Shown: positions 5,698-11,200 of the stretch, one piece after another
How positions within the stretch are numbered: position 1 is the stretch's first letter
Layout of the letters: each line of letters opens with the position of its first letter
Assembly (NCBI GenBank): GCA_021156225.1
Contig: JAJNBN010000236.1
Coordinates: 1-11,200, forward strand
Direction: 5' to 3'
DNA length: 11,200 nucleotides
From: Verrucomicrobiota bacterium
Lineage (GTDB): Bacteria > Verrucomicrobiota > Verrucomicrobiia > Limisphaerales > JAEYXS01
Position numbers and translations under genes: made by a program
Notes under the pieces: model-generated
Told to the model about the DNA's origin: nothing
The model's input: only the letters and a program-made list of their open reading frames with translations
Databases searched by the model: none

Positions 5698-8600
5698 ATG
5701 AGCGATACTGGTCATCTGAAATGTCCGCGTTGTGGCAAGGACCTTACCGCCGCCGCACCGGAGGGACTGTGCCCGAGCTGCCTGGGGGCGTTGAACTTTG
5801 CCGCGGACACCGCTTTCACCGGAGCGGACGCCAAGGAAACCTTGCCACCCCTCACCTCGGCCGAACTGGCTCCGCATTTTCCTCAACTGGAGATTTTGGA
5901 GTGCTTGGGGCGTGGCGGGATGGGTGTGGTTTACAAGGCGCGGCAGAAATCGTTGAACCGTTTGGTGGCGCTAAAACTGCTCGCGCCGGAGCGGGTGCAG
6001 GATGTGAAGTTTGCCGAGCGGTTCGCGCGGGAAGCACATGCGCTGGCGGCGTTGAACCATCCGAACATCGTGACGGTGCATGATTTCGGTCAGGCTGGTG
6101 GTTTTTATTTTCTGGGCATCGTGCATCGTGATATCAAGCCGGAGAACCTGCTGCTGGCCAAGGACGGGCGGGTGAAGATCGCAGATTTTGGTATCGCAAA
6201 AATCTTGGGGAACTCCGTCAATGTTGAGGGAAGTGACGGGGCAGAAAAGCAGGTGCCGGTTGATGGTGCCACCCAGCAGACGACGATGGGGACGCCCCAG
6301 TACATGGCACCGGAGCAGCGCGAGCAGCCGCAGGCGGCGGATCATCGTGCGGACATCTATTCGCTCGGCGTGGTGCTATATGAGTTGCTGACGGGAGAAT
6401 TACCGGCGGACAAATTGCAACCGCCCTCACGCGTGCGCGGAATAAAAATTGATGTGCGGCTGGATGAGATCGTGTTGCGAGCTTTGGAGAAGACGCCGGA
6501 ATTGCGCTACCAGACGGCGGGCGAGTTCAAGACGCAGGTGGAGACGGTGGCGAATCAGCCAGAAGCGAAGTCATCTACATCATCCGACGTGCGGTTGCCG
6601 CGCTCGGGGCGGTGCTATGTAACGACGCGGGAGAAGCTGAGCACGTTTGAGGGACAGATATTTCTCTATCGCAACAAGGCGGAGATGATCTTGGATGAAA
6701 AACAGCTCATCTTCACCGAAGCGAGAAAATCAACAGTCATTCCGCTGACGGCCATCCAGAATCTCGGCCTGGGCGAATTTCCGGCGGCGGTGAATCCGGC
6801 GGGCCTGAAATACATTCACGTCACTTACCTGGAGCAGGGTGTGGCGAAGAGCCTGATCTTCGCGCCTTGCGAAAGCCTCATCGGCGCACCAGCCACCTTT
6901 AACCAGCATGTCACTGAATGGTTTGAGAGGATCCGCACGGCAGCGACGTCGGCCAGCAATCGCGCTCCGGGGAATGCTGCTGAGCCGCCGGTGGTATCCA
7001 GCCCGTTCGCCGGGGCGGCCAAGTTTGGGATGATATTGCTGCCGGTATTTCTGGGCATGATGGCCTTTGCCATGATGCCGACACGACCGGGCAATGCGGC
7101 GCTTCCCGCCGGATGGGTTCTTTTGCTGCCGATGGTGGTGATCGGGTTGGGGTTATTGGTGCCGGTTGTTTTACGTCGGTTCCTGGGTGGAGGAAGCATC
7201 GCTAAAAATGAGCCTGTGGGATTTCAGGTTGGAACCGTGGTTTTTTATACCGGAGTTATCTTGGGCATCGTGTTCATCGACATGTTGTCGTTCCGTTTCA
7301 GCCGGGATTCGGCCTATCTTTTAGTGGTCGGTACAATGGTGGTTATTTCGTCATTCACGGGCGTGACCATGGGACGGGCATGGCGTTGGGTGTGGGCCAG
7401 TCAGGATTGGAAAAGTGTGGAGATTTACAAGGGGCGTTTCAAGGCGCTGTCTGTGGTGGCTTGGATACTGGCGGTGCCGGTGGTGGGGTTTGCGATCTTC
7501 TTTTTCCTGGCGATGCTTTCGGAACGGGGCGGGTGGAATCCGTCGACTTCAGAGGCGGTGCTGGTGCCGTTGACGTGGCTCGGAGCGATCTTGCTGCCTT
7601 GGGCCGGAATCGGATTGTGGCGGGTGGCGCGGGATGGCGAAAACACGCGCACTGACCCATCTCCGGCCGCAGATCGTTCGGTTTCAATCTTGCCTGGGGT
7701 TTTGTTGCTTTCCGCCGCCGTTGCGGTGCCGTTGATCGGCTTGAATGTGCACGGTCAATTGGTGCGGGCCCAAACCGGGAGATACGTCGCGCAAGTGAGG
7801 GAACTCCAGTCCAAGTTGACGAACGTGAGCCAGCGTCTGGGGGAGGCGGATGCCGTGGCTGGTCGCGCAGCCTCTCGTGCGGGCAATTCGGCGGAGCGCG
7901 AAGAGACACGGGCGCAGGCACGGGAGGAACAGCAAAAGTATGAACGGCGCGCGACCGCTCTCCGGCAGGAGCTGGGGCAAGTGAATGCGGATCTGGCCGG
8001 TATCCAAGCGCGACCGGTGGAGGGAAAATCTTGGGTTACGATCATCATCCTGCTGGCCAGTGTTTCGCTGGGCATGGCGGGTTTGTTGATGATGGCCCGG
8101 ACAGGCAGCGTTTCGGGGGGCCATTCTTATGCGATCGGCTGGGTCTTCGCTATACCCATGGGCTTGCTGCTGCTTTTTCTGATGTGGATGTTTTGGCGGT
8201 CCAGCGTGAGCAATAGGGTAGAAGCTCAAGCCGCCCAGCGGCAAGCCGCGCAGGCGGAGACAAGCCGTCAGTTGCGGGCGATCCAAGAACCGGCCAAACC
8301 GGCGGCGAAAGGTTCGTTTGAGTTCCACCTGACGTGGAAGGATGTGGATACCAACGGGTTTGTGTTCCTGGATCTGGAGCGCAATGTGAAATTGCATCCA
8401 CCCATGCCGGTGCAGTTCACGGAACTCGGTGGACTGGTGCAGACACCCTCAGTAGCCACATGGCTGCGGACCAATGGCATAGATTTGCTGGTGCAGTTTG
8501 TTCGCAAGACGGCGGCCAGGGATCCGTTTCCCGCGGTCTTTATACGGGGAGTGAATTTCCAAGGGGTTGCGGTGAAGGATGCTCCTACCGTTCAAAAGAT

Positions 8601-9156
8601 CGAAAAGAAACCTGTCGGAGAGCATTGGCAGGATTTAACCCCGGATGAGGGCTATTCATACAGCAGTTGGCTAGGTGAAGCGTCCGGACCCTACAGCGCG
8701 TTGGTGCGCACGCAAGAGGGCACGGCTGCCTCATTGTTCGTCTCAAGTTCAAACGCTGACGGAGGACAGGCGTCGGTCTGGTACACACTTTGGTCCGTCG
8801 TCGGCGAAACCAAATCTGATACTGCGGAGATTCCAGTGCCTACGCCGCTGGTATCCCAAGAGACGGTGGAGACAGCGCGCAAAGATTTTGAAAGAGCCAA
8901 GCTGCTGTTGGAAGCGGGACGAATCACGGCGGGTGAAGCGGCGGATGCCGAGGTGCATCTCAAGTGGTCGGAAGCGATGTATAAAGGAGATGTGCGGGGA
9001 GCCTTGGAGGCCAAGCGGGATGGCGCGGCGAAGAAGTATGAAGGCATGAAACGGTTGGTCGAGGTCAAGCGGATGCCCAGTGGAGAGCTGTCCAAATTGG
9101 CACGTGAACTGGCAGAAGCAGAGGCGGCCCTAAAGCAATTTGAGCATAGCCGATGA
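5698..9156 (+). CDS. Large membrane Ser/Thr kinase-like protein with truncated catalytic core
   Basis: 1152 residues. Order of parts: zinc ribbon (Cys9, Cys12, Cys25, Cys28); Hanks-type kinase domain about 60-285; a PH-like beta-rich segment about 305-412 (tentative); about seven membrane segments between 442 and 684; a charged coiled coil 690-772; two more membrane segments (778-800, 811-833); a second short coiled coil; an unrecognised region 870-1040; and a helical tail 1055-1150 with two similar units of about 40 residues. Kinase motifs present: 'GRGGMGVV' (71-78), Lys93, Glu112 of helix C, 'HRDIKPEN' (143-150), DFG (163-165), 'GTPQYMAPEQ' (198-207) and Asp219. However, 'GGFYFLG' (134-140) runs straight into 'IVHRD'. 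The hinge, helix D and most of helix E, about 40-46 residues in this family, are missing in frame (junction near 6112-6117). Catalysis is therefore doubtful. Nine membrane segments would put the C-terminal region outside the cytoplasm (inference). It has its own copy of the sigma-gene promoter motif and is followed by a terminator. Confidence 0.93.
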   Translation: MSDTGHLKCPRCGKDLTAAAPEGLCPSCLGALNFAADTAFTGADAKETLPPLTSAELAPHFPQLEILECLGRGGMGVVYKARQKSLNRLVALKLLAPERVQDVKFAERFAREAHALAALNHPNIVTVHDFGQAGGFYFLGIVHRDIKPENLLLAKDGRVKIADFGIAKILGNSVNVEGSDGAEKQVPVDGATQQTTMGTPQYMAPEQREQPQAADHRADIYSLGVVLYELLTGELPADKLQPPSRVRGIKIDVRLDEIVLRALEKTPELRYQTAGEFKTQVETVANQPEAKSSTSSDVRLPRSGRCYVTTREKLSTFEGQIFLYRNKAEMILDEKQLIFTEARKSTVIPLTAIQNLGLGEFPAAVNPAGLKYIHVTYLEQGVAKSLIFAPCESLIGAPATFNQHVTEWFERIRTAATSASNRAPGNAAEPPVVSSPFAGAAKFGMILLPVFLGMMAFAMMPTRPGNAALPAGWVLLLPMVVIGLGLLVPVVLRRFLGGGSIAKNEPVGFQVGTVVFYTGVILGIVFIDMLSFRFSRDSAYLLVVGTMVVISSFTGVTMGRAWRWVWASQDWKSVEIYKGRFKALSVVAWILAVPVVGFAIFFFLAMLSERGGWNPSTSEAVLVPLTWLGAILLPWAGIGLWRVARDGENTRTDPSPAADRSVSILPGVLLLSAAVAVPLIGLNVHGQLVRAQTGRYVAQVRELQSKLTNVSQRLGEADAVAGRAASRAGNSAEREETRAQAREEQQKYERRATALRQELGQVNADLAGIQARPVEGKSWVTIIILLASVSLGMAGLLMMARTGSVSGGHSYAIGWVFAIPMGLLLLFLMWMFWRSSVSNRVEAQAAQRQAAQAETSRQLRAIQEPAKPAAKGSFEFHLTWKDVDTNGFVFLDLERNVKLHPPMPVQFTELGGLVQTPSVATWLRTNGIDLLVQFVRKTAARDPFPAVFIRGVNFQGVAVKDAPTVQKIEKKPVGEHWQDLTPDEGYSYSSWLGEASGPYSALVRTQEGTAASLFVSSSNADGGQASVWYTLWSVVGETKSDTAEIPVPTPLVSQETVETARKDFERAKLLLEAGRITAGEAADAEVHLKWSEAMYKGDVRGALEAKRDGAAKKYEGMKRLVEVKRMPSGELSKLARELAEAEAALKQFEHSR

Positions 9157-9230
9157 ATTCAAAACCGTGGGACCTTGTGTGGAGCAAGCCATAGCGGGCG
9201 TATAGGGGCGCTGGCTGTGGGAGAGAGCAG

Positions 9231-9260
9231 GAGGCGGCCTAGGGGCCGCCTCTTTTCTTT
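9231..9260 (+). terminator. Intrinsic terminator after the kinase gene
   Basis: GAGGCGGCC (9231-9239) pairs perfectly with GGCCGCCTC (9244-9252) around a four-base loop, followed by TTTTCTTT (9253-9260). A nine-base, GC-rich stem with a T tract is the standard Rho-independent terminator form. It lies 75 bases after the kinase stop and separates the kinase transcript from the next gene. Confidence 0.87.
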
Positions 9261-9339
9261 GGTTGAGCGCGTGGGTTTTGAGGAGTTGCGTCGTATTACG
9301 TGTGAAAGCGAGGGTGAACCTCCCCGCTTTAACCGAGAT

Positions 9340-10224
9340 ATGAAGAAACATCTGTTGATCCTGCTGTTGGCTTTGAGCGTGGTCACGACTGCGACGGCCC
9401 AAGTCGCGACGAATTCGACTCCTTCTCCGTGGCGATTAACGAAACGCGATCTGACGCTTCAACCGGGTGCCTTGACCAATGTCGTGGAGCAATTGGAAGC
9501 CTTATATAAACCGGCGGAAATCGACGAATACAATGGTCCTCAGAGTTATTTCGGGATGAACTTGATCTGGTCGCCCGGAACGGCGGAATTGCCAGTTCCA
9601 ACAGCTTTGAGGCTTTCAAATGTCGAACCCATTGATGCGCTGTCCTTGGCGGCGGCGGCGGCTGGTTGCAAATTGGAAACGATCGAAAGCACCCAAGTAT
9701 CCCGAAGAGGTTTTGTGATTGTCGGCTACAAAATCGTGCGGATGGAGACTGGGATGGGCCGGATGAGTACGGTTACGCCAGTTATGGCCGGTGTCCCGGG
9801 GATGCCGGGAGGTGCAATGGGGGGATCCACGAGCAATCTCAGGGAATTGCAGGATGAGTTGGTGCGCCAGCAGCAGAGATTAGGGGCGCAGCATCCCAAC
9901 ATTGTGGAATTAAAACGCGAACTGGAAACGGCGAAGAAGATTGTCATGGAGCGGCCGATGACGCGGGTGTATGCGATGGGTGGAATAATCATCGGCAACA
10001 AAGAGGAGCAGGCGGTGAAACTGACACGCATCATGGATTTCATCTCCCTGACATTAAACGGTGAAGAGATCGACATGAAGGGCGTAAAGGTCAACTACCA
10101 TGACGGCACGAATGTGCTGGTGGTGAGAGCTCCGGAAGCGGCGCAGGAACTGGTGGGGCAATTGATTGAGGCATTGCGAGAAAATGCGAGGACTGATAGT
10201 TCTATTCCCAAACCCCGCCGATGA
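9340..10224 (+). CDS. Exported protein with two secretin-N-domain-like modules
   Basis: 294 residues from the ATG at 9340, chosen because it gives a clean signal peptide ('MKKHLLILLLALSVVTTATA', then Gln-Val). The frame stays open up to 9175, but that extension crosses the intrinsic terminator. Residues about 36-131 resemble an STN/secretin short N-domain: a helix 'ALTNVVEQLEALY', then 'LRLSNVEPIDALSLAAAAAG' (90-109), then a strand 'GFVIVGYKI'. A Gly/Met-rich linker (138-163) leads to a charged helix (165-203) containing 'LGAQHPNIVELKRELE', a spacing also seen in chain-length-determinant coiled coils. Residues 222-283 repeat the N-domain style ('GVKVNYHDGTNVLVVRAPEA', then a helix). No secretin barrel follows, so it is not a pore by itself; a periplasmic sensor or adaptor is plausible. 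It is 60 bases from the sigma gene at 10285 with no terminator between, so the two probably share a transcript. I do not recognise a named family. Confidence 0.85.
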   Translation: MKKHLLILLLALSVVTTATAQVATNSTPSPWRLTKRDLTLQPGALTNVVEQLEALYKPAEIDEYNGPQSYFGMNLIWSPGTAELPVPTALRLSNVEPIDALSLAAAAAGCKLETIESTQVSRRGFVIVGYKIVRMETGMGRMSTVTPVMAGVPGMPGGAMGGSTSNLRELQDELVRQQQRLGAQHPNIVELKRELETAKKIVMERPMTRVYAMGGIIIGNKEEQAVKLTRIMDFISLTLNGEEIDMKGVKVNYHDGTNVLVVRAPEAAQELVGQLIEALRENARTDSSIPKPRR

Positions 10225-10284
10225 TGAACTGACGTGGCCGCCAACCCAACAACTGCGCTCAAAGCGACGGTTTGCCGGTTCGCC

Positions 10285-10893
10285 ATGGAACAAGCCAAAC
10301 CAACTTCGCTCCCGGTGGTGCCTGCCAACGGGAGCTTCGCTTTTGCCGACACGCCATATCTCACGGCGCGGTTGAAGGCGGGGGACGAGGAGGCGTTCGC
10401 GTGGTTGCACCGCGAATGGAATGGGCGGTTGAACCGGTATTGTTTCGCGCTGGCGGCAGGAGATGAGGCTTTCGCAGGTGAGATCGCCCAAGCGGTGTGG
10501 TTGCGTTTGGTGCGGCATATCCGGCCATTAACAGATGAGCAGGCCTTGTGGAATTGGCTGGCGTGTGCGGCGCGGCATGCGGCTACGGATCAAAGGCGGA
10601 CGGGTGGAAGATACCGTTTAGCCTTGGACCGGTTCTTGGACTGGTGGGGGCCACGAAATGAGATAGGCAAAGAGCCAGATGCCGAGGCGGCTTTGTTGCT
10701 GGCGCTGGAGGGAGCCTTGGAGAAGTTGAGCGCGGAGGAACGAGGGTTGATCGAAGGGAGATATTTTAACGCGGAATCGCTGATGGAGATCGGGAGCCGG
10801 TGCGGGCTGAGTGAGCGGGCGGTGGAAGGGCGGTTGGCACGATTGCGTCAGCGGTTAAGAGAGATGATCGCGGAAGAATTGAGGAACCCATGA
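10285..10893 (+). CDS. Second, divergent ECF-type sigma factor
   Basis: 202 residues from the ATG at 10285. A GTG at 10234 in the same frame, nine bases after the preceding stop, would add 17 residues ('MAANPTTALKATVCRFA'). The ATG is preferred because it fits the family's N-terminal length; neither has a clear Shine-Dalgarno. Region 2 spans about residues 24-105 ('YLTARLKAGDEEAFAWLHRE' at the start, 'LWNWLACAARHAATDQRR' at the end). Its core-binding segment 'GEIAQAVWLRLVRHI' lacks the usual Asp pair of ECF region 2.2. Region 4 is residues 144-195: 'LEKLSAEERGLIEGRYF' followed by the helix-turn-helix 'LMEIGSRCGLSERAVEGRLA' (166-185). The stop codon overlaps the next gene's start (ATGA), which indicates translational coupling with a membrane protein, the classical sigma/anti-sigma layout. 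It is clearly different from the sigma factor at 4906. Confident as a sigma factor; target promoters unknown. Confidence 0.88.
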   Translation: MEQAKPTSLPVVPANGSFAFADTPYLTARLKAGDEEAFAWLHREWNGRLNRYCFALAAGDEAFAGEIAQAVWLRLVRHIRPLTDEQALWNWLACAARHAATDQRRTGGRYRLALDRFLDWWGPRNEIGKEPDAEAALLLALEGALEKLSAEERGLIEGRYFNAESLMEIGSRCGLSERAVEGRLARLRQRLREMIAEELRNP

Positions 10894-11200
10894 AGGTGAA
10901 GAATGAACAACTGCGTCCGCTGCTGGACGAGGTGCTGCCGGACACGCAAGGCAAGGGTGGCCCGAACTGCTCCGAGGTGATCGGGATGGTACGCGCGGTG
11001 CGGGCCAAGCGCGGTCAGCGGCGGGTGATGGCGGCAGCAATGGTAGTGGTGTTGGGATTGATTACGTTTTCGTTGATGCAACAGGAGTGGGAGAAAAAAC
11101 CGGCTAAGGTGGCAGCGGTATCATTGGTGAAGATTAAACCCGAGGTTGCGGCTCCGTCATTGCCGTCGGTGAAGCGGATCAATGATGAGGAATTGCTGGA
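10890..11200 (+). CDS. Probable membrane anti-sigma factor (3' end beyond window)
   Basis: The first 103 codons are visible; the frame is open to the right edge. The start ATG overlaps the sigma factor stop (ATGA), with GAGGA a few bases upstream as a plausible ribosome site. Residues 1-45 are a short, charged, presumably cytoplasmic segment ('MKVKNEQLRPLLDEVLP' onward) with a single cysteine and no HxxxCxxC zinc anti-sigma motif. One membrane segment covers about residues 46-62 ('VMAAAMVVVLGLITFSLM'). The rest, ending 'VKRINDEELL', is predicted outside the cytoplasm. Position, coupling and topology support an anti-sigma role for the factor at 10285; no sequence motif proves it. Confidence 0.75.
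   Translation, partial: MKVKNEQLRPLLDEVLPDTQGKGGPNCSEVIGMVRAVRAKRGQRRVMAAAMVVVLGLITFSLMQQEWEKKPAKVAAVSLVKIKPEVAAPSLPSVKRINDEELL

Noticed and set aside
6618..6625. TGTAACGA inside the kinase gene as a third copy of the promoter motif
   Set aside because: It is in coding sequence and no GCTTAAT-like block follows at the right spacing.
7684..8397. 237-codon open frame on the minus strand
   Set aside because: Antisense to the kinase's coiled-coil and membrane region; His/Arg/Gln-rich product without domain signature.
9307..9328. Small hairpin (AGC GAGG / CCTC GCT) in the leader of the gene at 9340
   Set aside because: Short arms with a three-base bulge and no T tract; it is too weak to call as a regulatory element.
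9175..9339. Upstream extension of the gene starting at 9340 (open frame from an ATG at 9175)
   Set aside because: The extension runs through the perfect terminator hairpin at 9231-9260, has no signal peptide at its start, and buries the clean signal peptide that begins at 9340.
9300..9339. TGTGAAAG...GCTTTAA before 9340 as a third ECF promoter copy
   Set aside because: The blocks are mismatched and the spacer is 17 rather than 12 bases.

Overview
The window looks like a chromosomal piece of a Verrucomicrobiota (PVC-group) bacterium. This is inferred from gene content and style: a GC-rich genome, few Shine-Dalgarno sites, a secreted ThuA-domain protein, an acetylxylan-esterase-like hydrolase, a Sel1-repeat lipoprotein-like or periplasmic protein, and above all an ECF sigma factor next to a very large membrane Ser/Thr kinase with an N-terminal zinc ribbon. 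No tRNA, rRNA, CRISPR array, transposase or phage gene was seen.

Layout. Positions 1-831 (minus) hold a Sel1-repeat protein running off the left edge. Divergent from it is a secreted ThuA-like protein (941-1714, plus). It converges, with a single base between the stop codons, on a secreted two-motif aspartyl protease (1716-2687, minus). Divergent from the protease is a 700-residue secreted alpha/beta-hydrolase of the acetylxylan esterase type (2742-4844, plus). These four genes look like exported hydrolytic or scaffolding functions.

From 4860 to the right edge everything is on the plus strand and is regulatory. An ECF sigma factor (GTG start 4906) is followed by a 1152-residue membrane Ser/Thr kinase-like protein (5698-9156), closed by a strong intrinsic terminator (9231-9260). 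After it come a secreted protein with two secretin-N-domain-like modules (9340-10224), a second, divergent ECF sigma factor (10285-10893), and a translationally coupled single-pass membrane protein that is probably its anti-sigma factor (10890 to the edge).

Two things stand out. First, the sigma gene and the kinase gene each have the same bipartite promoter-like element upstream, TGTAACAA-N12-GCTTAAT with identical spacing. This suggests the sigma factor drives itself and the kinase. Second, the kinase domain keeps the P-loop, Lys, HRD, DFG and APE motifs but lacks roughly 40-46 residues (hinge, helix D and most of helix E) between 'FYFL' and 'IVHRD'. The protein is therefore either a naturally remodelled or pseudo-kinase, or a recent in-frame deletion allele. 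The inferred circuit is a promoter-linked sigma/kinase pair whose kinase carries a large extracytoplasmic sensor region, beside a second sigma/anti-sigma pair.
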